DNA of 64,000 nt from Megaustenia siamemsis (GCA_032433765.1 JAVIAB010000073.1:59601065-59665064); one strand, 5' to 3'; shown: positions 21,290 to 32,580, numbered from the stretch's first letter. Notes: generated from the letters alone by a model not told the origin. Numbers and translations are program-made.

Positions 21290-21395
21290 GGGAGATGCCA
21301 GACTGGAACGTTACGCCGGAATCCATAAAAGACTTATCAACCAACACGATACTGGTGTCGTTAGTCGCGACACGTTGAGGGATATATTTGGGGGG
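21290..21395 (+). mobile_element. LINE family D 3' fragment
   Basis: Reads gacttatcaaccaacacgat and ctggtgtcgttagtcgcgac, the sense version of the family D C-terminus seen antisense at 26800-26850. Ends near a run of ten G at about 21391-21400. Confidence 0.7.
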
Positions 21396-21504
21396 GGGGG
21401 GAGATATGAGTAATTATGTACTTGTTAGATGTGCAGCGAGCTGTCGACTAAACGAAACTAAATGAAACTAATGCGTCATAAAATGAATCTTATCACTTTA
21501 AAAA

Positions 21505-21722
21505 AATTGAGTTTTTGAGTTATTTGCGGGTCATCATTATTGCATTCCAAACATGTCCATAGGTGATCAGATCCCCTCCTCAGCAAGTCCCGCAGTGTCC
21601 AGCGACTGACGACTCAGTTCTGTGTTAGTTGATAAGTCTTCTTACACGCCCACTAAGTTTTCGTTTCTGGCTGTGCCCATCTTAACTACATCTCTTTCAT
21701 CCGAAGGAGTGACGTGAATTCA
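21505..21722 (-). mobile_element. LINE family D 3' fragment, antisense
   Basis: Closely matches 26725-26925: gcgggtcatcattattgcat, acatgtccataggtgatcag, cccctcctcagcaagtcccg and ctgactgacgactc-type sequence, up to ccgaaggagtgacgtg. Together with 21290-21395 it makes an inverted pair about 110 bp apart. Confidence 0.85.
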
Positions 21723-21724
21723 TG

Positions 21725-21960
21725 GTTGTAAAAAAATATACTCAAAGACCCCGGTATCACTGCAAACGAATGAAAATCCATACTTGCTCAACCGCCCGGG
21801 CCAGTGGAATCACCCGAATGAACATCTCCTGGAATATCCAAGAAAGGCAGCTGCAGTTCTCAACATGGCAAACACAGCACACGTCAAAATATCAATCATG
21901 GAAGGGATTCTCCAGCACGGGAAATGCGAGTCAGATCAGTGCATGACGCAGTAAAAACTG
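21725..21960 (+). repeat. dispersed repeat family H fragment
   Basis: Shares ccggtatcactgcaaacga, tgctcaaccgcccgggccag, tggaatcacc and gaaaggcagctgcagt with 55005-55130. Order and spacing are kept. No protein domain was recognised in the frames. Confidence 0.6.
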
Positions 21961-22084
21961 ACTCAATAGATACAGTAGACCAAGTTTTTTAAACTTAGAA
22001 CTTGACATTCGGTCTCAGAGCATATCTTTAGAAAATGGGAGGCTCTGTCAGGGGCAACGACGCCCAGTAGCATCAGCGCGGAGA

Positions 22085-22300
22085 GGGGTCAGGACTCACA
22101 CCTGATTGCATGCGTCAAAATCGTTGTACAACAAAGCTGACCCAGACCTTACTCCACCACCACCCCCAATGTTGCTCCTGGAGACAGACTAACCAGTTGG
22201 TCAAGTCAGTAGTTGTGGAAGAAGGAAGGCAACCAGTAACTGTCAAAGTTGATGTTTCGGAGTGAAAGTACAGATATCGCGGCTTGTCGTTTGACTTAAA
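22085..22300 (+). mobile_element. RNase H-type LINE fragment (family D-like)
   Basis: The + frame NQLVKSVVVEEGRQPVTVKV parallels the family D segment ADRLARFAVVEDGQPMDRAD that follows the RNase H GHAGVRGHERAD motif. The upstream part also resembles repeat family E. It is short and frame-broken. Confidence 0.5.
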
Positions 22301-22329
22301 TTAGCGACACAACGCTTTTACACCCACTT

Positions 22330-22980
22330 AACGTCCTTTTAAGGGCGGGCGATAAAGAGTAGTTAGATGAACGCAGCAAAAAGAAGAAGTGACTGCCACG
22401 TGCAACTGCGGTGCAGACTTTCATTGATATCCTACATGAATGTACCAATGAATAGCTATAGAATAAAAAAAAATGGTACACAGAAGTAATCCAGCACGTC
22501 AAACTATTGGGCCGACGAAGTCAACAAGCGCATCTTTCAGTTCGTGGCTGCCAATTTAGATGGACTGCAGAAATTAATTCGCCAAGAAGAGAAAGAAGTT
22601 GCAAAGTATTCGCTTTCGTTTTCCTCTCCCATTTGAACCTTTTCATCTTTTACAGCTTCTTCCATCAATTTTTACGATGTTTGCTACTGGGGATTTGGCA
22701 AGTGATCGCGCGCTCTCGTAAATACCTCTTTATAATGAAGTTGATAATAATGTTGATTATAAAATGACGTCAACAGAGTAGTGATTACCTCGCTGACTTG
22801 GGGTCACGTGAACGTGGGATCAGTCCTAACTTGACCTTCTCAAGCCGAAAAGAAAGGAGTCATTGGTTCACTGAGTTGAGATAGGGAACAAAGCGAAGAA
22901 AAGTGCATGAACAACATCATCTCCAAATGCTGTAGCCTAGTACAGTGAAACTTTAATACTTCCCTCCTCTCACATTATAT
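22330..22980. other. unannotated sequence
   Basis: Short open frames here lack recognisable domains. No tandem repeat or element end was seen. Confidence 0.5.
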
Positions 22981-22987
22981 TTTACAC

Positions 22988-23042
22988 CATCATCAAGTAC
23001 TGTGCCTGCTGGTGTAGGTGACAATGTCTCTCCACAAATTTC
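22988..23042 (-). mobile_element. LINE family B 3'-tail fragment
   Basis: The 55-bp piece catcatcaagtactgtgcct, gctggtgtaggtgacaatg, tctctccacaaattt is the antisense end of family B. Confidence 0.8.
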
Positions 23043-23224
23043 TTTCTCCACATCTGTTATTGCATACTTTTATAAAGTCCAACTTTTAATTTAACTTCAA
23101 ACGAGCCAAGCCCCCAACAGCGACAACTCGGCTACAACTTCTCTCATGTCATACTCAGACTGTCTTGTTTATTTTTGCTTCCCTTTGAAGATCGTTTGGA
23201 TCCAAAGTGTAGGTTTATCTTGTC

Positions 23225-24080
23225 TTATCAGCTGAGCTGAAACCTTAGCCGCCGCGTTCGAGTCTTTTCTTGTATACACGCTAACGAGATGTAGACCATC
23301 ATAGAAATGTCTAGAAAATACAAGCTATAGAAATGTTTTTTTTTTTGCTGTAGGAATGTATATATGGCTCTTTTCGTCTTGTCCGACGGTCTAGTGGTGG
23401 ATATTGTGTATTTTTGTTGTGTTGTTGTTGGAGATTTTGTATTTGTCGAACAGCTTCTCTTGTGGCTAATTCTACCAATGTTTGACAAACACACGGCCAC
23501 ATAATGAACAAGTCATGCACATTGATCCACAGGGTCGTCCATCCTTTTTTTATGAGTCTTCTCTTCTAAGTGTTGCCTTAGCACAATCTCAAAAGATGGT
23601 ATACCTTTCCTTATACATGCTCTCCATGATGTGCGATCACTTGCCAGATGTTCCTAGTCATGTTCACATATGGAGAAGTCATTCAGAGATGATTTACAGA
23701 TATCTCTATGTCGTAGTTATGTCTGCCGATTTGACTTTTCCCGTGTATTAGTTCGCCATATAGTATTTGTTTGAAGATGCGTTTTTCTTCCTTTCGCTGG
23801 ACGTGCCCCAGCCATCTTATTCTTCATCATCTGAGCATCGACATGATTGTTGGGGTCTTAGCACGTTGCATGACAGTTAAATGTTTTCTTCCTCATTTCA
23901 CTTTGCCTACTTTGCCTGGTCACGGAATATGAAGATAGTGCTTTACCTAGTCGCACTATCCTCCTCTCGACTTCGTTTAAAGAATTCCGAAGGATGGACG
24001 TGGTCCATACATTCGGGATTGAAAGAAGGTGCAGGGGATGCCACAAAGATGGTTAATGCCGTCTACTGCCTTAGGGTCCC
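23225..24080 (-). mobile_element. LINE family J, reverse transcriptase C-terminal remnant with zinc-knuckle-like tail
   Basis: Minus-strand frames give IRWLGHVQRKEEKRIFKQIL, YGELIHGKSQIGRHNYDIEI, a DRTSWRACIRKG block, and a cysteine/histidine tail containing CSLCGRVF in one frame and SNIGRISHKRSC in another. This is the usual end of a LINE ORF2 of the type with a C-x2-C...H...C finger. Several frameshifts make it a relic. It is unrelated to families A-D at sequence level. Confidence 0.78.
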
Positions 24081-24089
24081 TCCCTCCGG

Positions 24090-24405
24090 AATTTTACTCT
24101 TGGTGTACTCCCATAACCTTCGATTCTAAATAGAATCTAGTCCACAAGGTTGTGGTCGAAGTTTCCCTTCAATTGAATATAGGAGAATATATATTTCCTG
24201 GGGTGGCTCGTGTTATAAATGAGGAGGTCCAAAACAGAACGATATATTTGATAGAAGACATGGCAATCATATCAAACAGCATTTCAAGTGTTATGTTTGC
24301 TGTATGTCGTACTTGTCAGACTTGTAATAAATGGTTTTTAAATTTTGTTAATGAAAAGGTAAACTGACAAAAAGAACGCTATGAACAAAGAAAACATAAA
24401 CGTCA
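24090..24405. other. unannotated sequence
   Basis: Nothing recognisable. It may be an extension of the LINE J remnant, too decayed to identify. Confidence 0.4.
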
Positions 24406-24414
24406 GGATGAAGG

Positions 24415-24640
24415 GATCTCAGTGGTTGTAGAAGTAGACTACAACGACAAGAAGTCGGCTTAGATTCAAATTGACGATCTCCAGGTTCACCCAACTTAAA
24501 ATGAGGACCGGATTTTCGGGGAAAGAAGAAAGACGGCATAGGCTTAATACGACCACATGGCAACAAGAATACGCGTTGAAGCAAAAATAAGGACACTAAC
24601 ACTATTTTTCCTATACGTCACCAGGTGGCATGACGTGGCT
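24415..24640 (+). mobile_element. SINE family F, diverged copy adjoining a microsatellite
   Basis: Keeps agtggttgtagaagtagact, ccaggttcacccaacttaaa, gaccggattttcggggaaag, ggcttaatacgaccacatgg, and cctatacgtcaccaggtggc. The expected tttact tail is replaced by the (CTTT)n array that begins at 24641. Confidence 0.8.
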
Positions 24641-24641
24641 C

Positions 24642-24737
<96 letters not shown>

Positions 24738-24761
24738 TCCTTCTTTCTATCTTTCTTTCCT

Positions 24762-24804
<43 letters not shown>

Positions 24805-25009
24805 GTCTTTCTTTCTTTCTTTCTTTCCCCTTCTTCCTTCCTTCCTTCCTTCCTTCCTTCCTTCCTTCCTTCCTTCCTTCCTTCCTTCCTTCCTTCCTTC
24901 CTTCCTTCCTTCCTTCCTTCCTTCCTTCCTTCCTTCCTTCCTTCCTTCTTTCCTTCCTTCCTTCCTTCCTTCCTTCCTTCCTTCCTTCCTTCCTTCCTCT
25001 TTCTCTTTC
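24641..25009. repeat. (CTTT)n then (CTTC)n compound microsatellite
   Basis: About 190 bp of CTTT repeats with scattered single-base changes switch abruptly at about 24830 to about 175 bp of CTTC repeats. The open frames it creates on both strands are pure low-complexity artefacts. Confidence 0.98.
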
Positions 25010-25197
25010 GGCATCATAAGACAATAGACAAGCTCTGACTTGAAAAGAGAGCAGCGACAAACAGAGAGAGACGGAGAGTGATGGTTACAGTTATCAATGT
25101 TGCTACATCAATCTGGAGAGTGTCAGGAGAGAAAGTTTTCTTTGATTATACTTCAAGCGGGGAGTTTCATATTATCTGTTCGGCAATCAACCGTATG

Positions 25198-25221
25198 ACT
25201 CTCTCTCTCTCTTTCTCCCTC

Positions 25222-25252
<31 letters not shown>

Positions 25253-25275
25253 TTCTCTCTCTCTCTCCCTCCTCT
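25198..25275. repeat. (CT)n-rich microsatellite
   Basis: CT dinucleotides interrupted by TTT/CCC every 8-14 bases, followed by CTTT-like text to about 25310. Confidence 0.92.
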
Positions 25276-25389
25276 ATATTTTCTTTCTCCTTCTTTCTTT
25301 ACCTTTCTCTAATACTCGCTCATATAAAATATTATTTACAATAAACTACAATAGGTGCATTGTTGTAAACAGATTTATATAGAGAATGC

Positions 25390-25550
25390 CACAAAAGACT
25401 ACTCCTGCAGGAAGTCGGACTTGGAATATGAGGAAACTGTAACAAGGAATACTTTTCAGACACAGCCTATCATGGTTTCTGCCGCTTATCCGGCATATTG
25501 AGTGGAAGTTCACGTCCTCCCGAAAATTTTGATCGTCCTATTTTTAAAAA
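25390..25550 (+). repeat. dispersed repeat family E2 fragment
   Basis: Shares aagtcggacttggaatatga and ggaaact with 55310-55340, then acttttcaga and gcctatccgccat-type sequence in the same order. Class unknown. Confidence 0.55.
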
Positions 25551-25559
25551 AATGTATAG

Positions 25560-25855
25560 TGCTTGATGATGTTAGGACATCGTTTTTGTCTCCATATCCG
25601 AACATTTAAAACACATTCGTCGGATTATCCACATTGGACATCGAACAACAGTCCGTATGCGTTAAGATCTCCCCTGCATTGTGAATCTGTGAAATGATAA
25701 ATCAAACCCACACACCACCCGCGATCTCACAGTCTGGAATATGACAACATCCCTCCTCATCAACATGAAACTCCGTGAGCCACACTGGGGCTGCAAAGTC
25801 ATGAACAAAACTCCGTCATTTCGCCCTTCATTATAAGCGTAAATCTATAGAACTA
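25560..25855. other. unannotated sequence
   Basis: No feature was recognised between the family E2 fragment and the next LINE remnant. Confidence 0.5.
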
Positions 25856-25859
25856 GTTG

Positions 25860-26715
25860 ATGAAAAACATAAAACAAGTACAATTAAATATTTTGAACAC
25901 ATAATGGCCAAGAGAAGACCAAATGGAGGCTATGATACAAGCTAGACAGAAGAGAAGATGATCAATGTGAAGGGCATGATACCAGGTAAGACAGAAGAGA
26001 AGATGACCAGGTAGAGGACAAAAATAGCTAGACAGAAGAGAAGAAGACCAGGTAGAGGACAAAAATAGCTAGACAGAAGAGAAGATGATCAATGTGAAGG
26101 ACATGATACCAGGTAAGACAGAAGAGAAGAAGACCAGGTAGAGGACAAAAATAGCTAGACAGAAGAGAAGAAGACCAGGTAGAGGACAAAAATAGCTAGA
26201 CAGAAGAGAAGATGACCAGGTAGAGGACAAAAATAGCTAGACAGAAGAGAAGATGATCAATGTGAAGGGCATGATACCAGGTAAGACAGAAGAGAAGATG
26301 ATCAGGTAGAGGACAAAAATAGCTAGACAGAAGAGAAGATGATCAATGTGAAGGGCATGATACCAGGTAGACAAAAGAGAAGATAACCAATGTGCAGGTT
26401 ATGATACCAGGTAAGACAGAAGAGAAGAAGACAAGCGTAGATGATATGATACTAAGTAGACAGAAGAGAAGATGACCAATGTGAAGGGCATGATACTAGA
26501 TAGTCAGAAGAGAAGAAAACTAAAATGAATGGAATGATATCAGGTAGACAAAAGAGTAGAAGACTAATATGAAGGGGATAATAGTGGGTAATCAGAAGGG
26601 AAGAAGACATATATGAAGGTGGGTGCAGAATGTCACAAACGAGCAGGACATGACTGTAGCAGACGCTGGATATAGCGATCAGAAACGAGAAAACTTCCGA
26701 GTAACTGCCGTCAGA
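25860..26715 (+). mobile_element. LINE C-terminal remnant with an internal minisatellite
   Basis: The left end reads IKYFEHIMAKRRPNGG, like the 'KYFGHIMR' block of many LINE RT tails. The right end reads VTNEQDMTVADAGYSDQK followed by RENFRVTAVRVI, like the final 'DRENFR' block. Between them, 25920-26600 is a minisatellite. This order suggests that one LINE C-terminus had its arginine-rich centre amplified. The assignment is by pattern only. Confidence 0.5.
25920..26600 (+). repeat. minisatellite, mixed 41- and 45-bp units
   Basis: Two unit types share the start tagacagaagagaagatga. One continues ccaggtagaggacaaaaata (41 bp), the other tcaatgtgaagggcatgata plus ccaggta (about 45 bp). They alternate irregularly and become more diverged after 26400. 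Confidence 0.92.
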
Positions 26716-26722
26716 GTTATTG

Positions 26723-28744
26723 AGTTATTTGCGGGTCATCATCATTGCACCCGAACATGTCCATAGGAGCTCAGATCCCCTCCTCAGCAATTCCCTCAGT
26801 GTTCAGCGACTGACGACTCCAGTTCTATGTTGGTTGATAAGTCTTCTTCTACGGCTACTAAGTTTCTCATTTCCGGCTGTGCCCATCTTAACTCCAATTT
26901 CCATCATCCGAAGAAGTGACGTGGAACTGTGTTTGTCGAAGTCATGTGCTCTTCCCAAATCTCGGAGGGCATTGATGATGTCCGCCCGATCCATTGGTTG
27001 CCCGTCCTCAACGACAGCGAAGCGAGCCAACCTGTCCGCTCTTTCATGTCCCCGTACTCCCGCATGTCCAGGGACATAGACAAAGGTGACATTACGTATT
27101 TTGGATTTCTGCAACGACTCTACCCATTGCATGCGTACAGAGCCGGCCTCCACTTTTTTAATCATGCTCATCGAATCACTCAGTATACATGCGTGGGTGT
27201 AGTCTTGTGACTCTAACCATTTGAATGCCTTGGTCACTGCCATCACCTCCATTGTCATGCTACTCGTGGTCATGACGTATGCACCACTGTGTTCTTTGAC
27301 TATTCTGCCTGCCGAACGTGCTGTAAATGCCCATGCGCTTCTTTGATGTCGTATTACAGATCCGTCTGTATAGATGACTGCATCTTTCTCATCGGTGTTA
27401 TCTAGATGAGACCGTTGACTTCAGCATTAACCACGACCGGGTTCTGTTCCCTAATTTTCCTGTCGAGTGTGACAATACACGAGAAAGTTCCCTTGAATGA
27501 CATAGGCACCGGTATCCACTCCTCACCAACGCTGATATTGGTAAGCCCACAGACCTGTTTGATGACATCTTCTGCTCGGCCCACCCATGATTTGCCTCTT
27601 TTTAGCCTGGCACCTTTCTCTGTGTTGAGCACGTGGTGCAATGTATGCTCTTTATCTGTACTAATCTTCGGGTATGCTCGTGCTCTCTCTTTTATTCTGT
27701 CATCCATGGTTGGAAAGTCAAGAAGATACCTCATTGCTACACAGGGAGTGTCCCTTGTACATCCCAAGATAATGCGCATGGCTTCATAGGATTAACCAAG
27801 GCACCTGAAAACCCACACCAGGAAGAAATGCGATCGAGTTCGTCTTGCATTGTGGAGGCGATTCCCCGTCTGTCTCTTCCCTGTCGATATACCAGAATAT
27901 CATCAGCAAAAGTCATAGTTCTTCCCCTCCCATCCAGTTGTTGTTTCGTGATCGTTATTGTGTACACGTTAAATAGAACTGGTGACACTGGTGAGTCTTG
28001 TGGCAGCCCTGAACAAATGGATGTTGGCTCGGAAGACCAACTTCCACATCTGAGTATCACCTTCCTCTGAAACAGTGCCGCGGCAATCCATCTAATGAGG
28101 AAGGGGTTCACCGCCAGTTTGAGGAGCATATGCATGAGATATTAAAATGGTACCCTGTTGTATGCATCCTCCAGATCTATAGCAGCAGTACATGTCTCCT
28201 CTCGTCTGTGGAAGCCTTCGAAGACGTCATAGGCAAAGATGGCCGCATTGAGGCATGTCTCTTTGTTATATCTATAACCTCCGAGTGTGGGTGGGAATGC
28301 GCGTTTCTGTTCAAGGTGACAGGTGAGGACACGGGCAACTATTTTCTCTAGCAGCTTGCCCGCAGTGTTCTGCATTGTGATGATTTTGTAGGCACTGATC
28401 TGAGAATGGTCCTTGTTTGGCTTCGGTAGCGGTAGTAAGTAGCTGTGTAGCCACTCCTCATTAATCTGGCCACTCCGAATGCTGGCATTAAACTCATTGG
28501 TCAGTTTTGTCAAGTCGTCGTCAGCTAAATTGCCTATGTCATCGTACCGAACACCATCTGGACTAGGAGCAGTGTTGTGTGACCTTTTAAGTATCGTGCG
28601 AATGGTATCGGTTGTGATTGTGAGATCTTCTTCCAGCCCTACCTCCTTACACAATTTTGACACCGATCCCCGTATCTTCATTCTTACAGCCTCATTTCTT
28701 TGGTCGTCTGCTCAGTGTAGTGGGCAAGCAGGACCTTCCTCTAT
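26723..28744 (-). mobile_element. LINE family D: reverse transcriptase plus RNase H, 5'-truncated
   Basis: On the minus strand the RT part has AIDLEDAYNRVPF (motif A, about 28145), CSGLPQDSPVSPVLFNVY (motif B, about 27975) and FADDILVY (motif C, about 27900). It is followed by an RNase H domain on an open frame of about 200 residues. YTDGS (about 27325), TMEVMAV, SDSMSM and GHAGVRGHERADRLA supply all four expected acidic residues. RNase H after RT points to an I/Jockey-superfamily type element. Frameshifts near 27410, 27760 and 28140 break the RT, and the endonuclease is missing. A 13-bp repeat, taactgcc(g/a)tcag, flanks it at 26702-26714 and 28745-28757. Confidence 0.9.
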
Positions 28745-28759
28745 TAACTGCCATCAGAA

Positions 28760-29040
28760 CTGAGTTACAACAGAGACAAGTCAGTCGATTCTATTTTATT
28801 ATAAAGAAGAAGCAGGGATTTTGCAAATATGATCAACGTCAGTATTTTTGCTTTAAATCACCGGTCCATTATACAATCATTATTTTGTGTGAACATGAAA
28901 CTTATTGATGGTGTGCTATCAAATTTCGGTTATTCTTTCTGTCATCTCTTTCTCTGCATGTTTCCTGTATTTCTATTTACGACTTTAAAAACGATGTCGT
29001 AAAATGTAATATGGAAAAACTGCACTTCGTTCGGTTGACA
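28760..29040. other. unannotated AT-rich sequence
   Basis: No element end or exon was recognised. Confidence 0.5.
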
Positions 29041-29044
29041 TGAA

Positions 29045-31010
29045 CATCATCATCATTATCATCATCATCATCATCAAGCACCAAGCCTGCTGGCGTAGGT
29101 GATTATGTCTCTCCACAACTTTCGACCTCGACAGTTATTTATCATTTCTGTTGTTGACCTGATGCCAAACCATTCTCTTAAGCTTTTTGGGTTCTGTTCT
29201 CTTTTCTCTTTGCTTCCTCTATCTTTTCGCTCCTCAACTTTCCAGTTGTCACTATATATTCCACCTGTTCCCTTACAATTACATGGTCAAAAAATGATAA
29301 TTGTTTCTTCCTAATATTGGAAATTATTTCTCTCTTTGCCTTGGCCTCTTTCAGAACGTTTTCATTACTCTTCTTAGCTGTCCATGGTACTCTCAACATT
29401 CTTCTCTAAAACCACATTTCTACAGACTCCAGTGATTTTTTGTCTGTTGTCCTATTGTCCATGATTCAGATCCATATGTTAAGACTGGCTCTACATAACA
29501 TTTAAGAACTCTTTTTCTTGTTTCTATTGTCAAAAATGGATCGCATAGTATCTTCCTCATTTTTTGGAAAGCTGGTTTTGTTTGAGCTATTCTGCATCTC
29601 ACCCCTGTTGTGCATCTACCATCTGAGGTTAACATTGTTCCCAGATATTTAAATTCATTTACCTGTTTTAATAATGTTCCACTTGTTTTCTTGTGCATTG
29701 TGATGATGTCTTTTTCTTTGTTGCTACCATTACTTCTGTCTTTTTGTTATTAAGGCTGAGTCCTTTATTTTTGCTTTTCTTCACTATAATGTCTAACATT
29801 TCTTGTAACTCATTTTCACTCTTAGCGATTAAGACTGTATCATCAGCATACCTTAGAATATTTATATTCTGACCTCCAATTGTTATTGCACACACGCCCC
29901 TTATGGATCTTAAAATAATCTCACTATAAATATTAAATAAATCTGGTGACATCACACATTGCCTAACGCCTTGTTTTATTTGTTGAAACATTCCCAATTG
30001 AGTTCCCAGCTCTTGTGGCCGCTCTTTGTTGTCAGTATATGTTCTTTATTATTCTTAGATCTTTGCTGTCTACGTTTATGCCTTCTAAAATTTGGATACT
30101 TTCTTGGTGTTTTACTTTGTCAAATACTTTGATATAATCTATGAACCATAGGTATAGATCTGTTTTCACCTCTATGTCTCTTTCTACTAAAGATCTTATG
30201 ATGTATATGGTATTGTTCGTACCTTTACCTCTAACAAAACCACACTGTTCATCGCTAATTTCTGGACTGATTTTGTTTCGCACTCTTCGCATGTTGATTC
30301 TTAATCATATCTTAGTCATGTGACCCATAAGGCTATGCGATGATCATCGCATTCAATCTCATCAGATTTCTTTGGTAGCGCTATGAATATTGATTTGAGC
30401 ATGTCGTCTGGTGTATATCCACTGTTGTAGATATCATTCAATATTTTTGTTATTATTTCTATTCCAAAATCACCTATGGCTTCAATCTCTTCTTTAGTTA
30501 TATTATCTGGTCCAAGAGGGTTTCCTGCTTTCATATTGCGCAACGCGTATTTCAGTTCATAATCATACAGATCTTTAATGTATTCTGCCCATCGTTCCCT
30601 TACGCTTTCTTGTTCAGTCAACAGTTCTCTGTCCTTTGATCTTAAATATCCAGTTTTTTTATTGCGTTTTTCTTCCTGTTAATTCTTAAATTTGCGTGTA
30701 CATGGTTTTGACATCGTTTTTTGTTGCATTTTAATCTCTTTGCATCTCTATTTTAGCCATGCTTCTTTTGATTCATTGCATTTTATAACAATTTAATTAT
30801 TAATTTCTTATACTCCTCTTTGTTACCCTATTTCTTGTTGCTGTATCCATTAGCTGTAAAATATCATCTGTCATCCATTTCTTTCTTGAGATTGTCCTCA
30901 CTGGTGGTATGAACTCTTTTGATGTTTGCTGCATTGATTCTTTTATCATTTCCCACTGTTCATCAATGTTTTTTGTATCTTCTCTGTTGCATTGTACCGG
31001 TTCTGAATTG
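29045..31010 (-). mobile_element. LINE family B, longest copy in window (RT domain), degenerate
   Basis: Reading from the right on the minus strand: an N-terminal linker (ISRKKWMTDDILQLMDTATR, about 30840-30900), then AGNPLGPDNITKEE (about 30515), then RT palm with EQCGFVRGKGTNNTIYIIRS and LWFIDYIKVFDKV (motif A, 30110-30250). YADDTVLIAKSENELQEML (motif C, about 29800-29855) and the thumb TYGSESWTIGQQ (about 29440-29490) follow. It ends with the tgctggcgtaggtgattatg signature and an ATC-repeat tail at 29045. The endonuclease domain is absent. Frameshifts at about 30030, 30310 and 29690 and stops show it is dead. Confidence 0.92.
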
Positions 31011-31149
31011 TGATGTGAACTGGGAACTGTACATGCAAGGGAACGTTCTACGGGTCAGACTGCACTCTCAAATCTCCGGACAACTGTTTGAACGAAAACC
31101 CGTGAACAGTTAATCGGGGCATGCGTCTCGTATGTCGATGATTCCCACG

Positions 31150-31300
31150 TTAAGAAAAGTCTGCCGACTACAACAAACCCAAGCATATGGATATCTTAAT
31201 GTGTTTCTGTGCTGGATATGGTTCATTTCTTGGTGTTTTTCCGTGAAGCCATGGCTCATATCTTGATGTGTTCTGTGCTAGCCATGGCTAATATCTTAGC

Positions 31301-31336
<36 letters not shown>

Positions 31337-31885
31337 GCCATGACTCATATCTTGGTGTGTGTCATGTTAGTCATATCTCATATCTTGGTGTGTCCGTGTT
31401 AATCATGTCTCATATCTTTATAAGTGTATGTGTTTAGTCATATCTCACATCTTAGTGTGTATCTGTGTTAGTCATGTGTCACATCTTTGTGTGTGCACGT
31501 TTGGGTTAGTGATATCTGATATCTTTGTGTGTATGATTATGTTAGTCATATCTCATATCTTTGTATGTGTATGTCTGTGTATGTCACATCTCATATCCTT
31601 GTGTGTGCATGTCTATGTTAGTCACATCTCATATCTTTGTGTGTACATGGCTATGTTAGTCATATCTCTTATCTTTGTGTGCATGTCTATGTTAGGCATG
31701 TGTCATATCTTTGTATGTGCATGTCCATATCAGATATATCTCATATCTTTATGTGCATGTCTATGTTAGTCATGCGTCATATATATTGATGTGTGTTAGT
31801 GTTAGTCATGCCTCGTATCGCTGTGTGCATGTCTGTGTTGGTCATATCTCATATCTTTGTGTGTGCATGTCTGTGTTAGTCACCT
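31150..31885. repeat. minisatellite, about 36-38-bp unit, with a (GT)n block
   Basis: The unit is near catatctcatatctttgtgt, gtgcatgtctgtgttagt. About 17-18 diverged copies occur. A pure (GT)14-15 run at 31303-31333 sits inside one unit, which probably seeded it from the unit's own gtgtgtg. Confidence 0.9.
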
Positions 31886-32262
31886 CTAGTGACTCGGGCA
31901 GATGGTGCTCGTAAACCTGGGAGGGCCGACCATCTAAAGGCAGAATCCCCTACAGAAAAGATCATCTGCTGCCTTGCAGGAAGATTGGGGACAATCAAAG
32001 GCTAAGGAAAGCTAACCTGAATAAAAAGCCTGCCTGAAATCGGATGCACTGGGCCACTGGCGCAGAACACAGTGCAAACGTTTTAATGGGTGTTCAATCA
32101 GAGTGGATCTGGCAGACTCTAATTGTGATGTTCTGTCTGTGGGTGCGATCAACACACTTAACCTGACAGCTGACTTCATGTGAGAGTCTGGAATCCTACT
32201 CTGATTGAGTCCTGATCGCAGAGAGAGAGAGAGAGAGAGAGAGAATTGTGATGTTATATTTG
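31886..32262. repeat. unclassified GC-richer block ending in (GA)n
   Basis: A 330-bp stretch (gcagatggtgctcgtaaacc, gccttgcaggaagattgggg) has a base composition unlike its flanks and resembles the leader of a mobile element. No other copy was found in this window. A (GA)12-13 run at about 32219-32245 ends it. Confidence 0.35.
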
Positions 32263-32512
32263 TCTTGTAACCTCTTAACATGAACAGTTGGGATAAAAAT
32301 GTGAAGTCATTGACGTCATCAATAATTGGGAAGTTGGCGCCATCTGGACGAATTGAGTTTACTCAACGATTTTTGTGTTGCTATCATTGAGTGTCTATTG
32401 TAAGCAAAAGTCATTCTGTTTACGACCCAAATATTATATTCTTCGTATGTGTTTGCATTATAGTAACCTAATAACTTTTGTGAAATGAAAATAATTAATT
32501 ATAATAACAATT

Positions 32513-32580
32513 TATATCTATCTATCTATTGACCTTTCGAGCCGTAGCCGGCCCATATGGCATAGACCCAGATACTCTTA
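32513..32580 (-). mobile_element. LINE family A 3'-tail fragment
   Basis: (CTAT)n followed by ttgacctttcgagccgtagc, cggcccatatggcatagacc is the antisense end of family A. Confidence 0.88.

Noticed and set aside
22296..23040. Possible host exons between LINE relics
   Set aside because: Short frames near 22296-22767 have no splice-site and homology support.
24544..25060. Lysine/arginine/glutamate-rich frames on the minus strand
   Set aside because: They arise from the CTTT/CTTC microsatellite.
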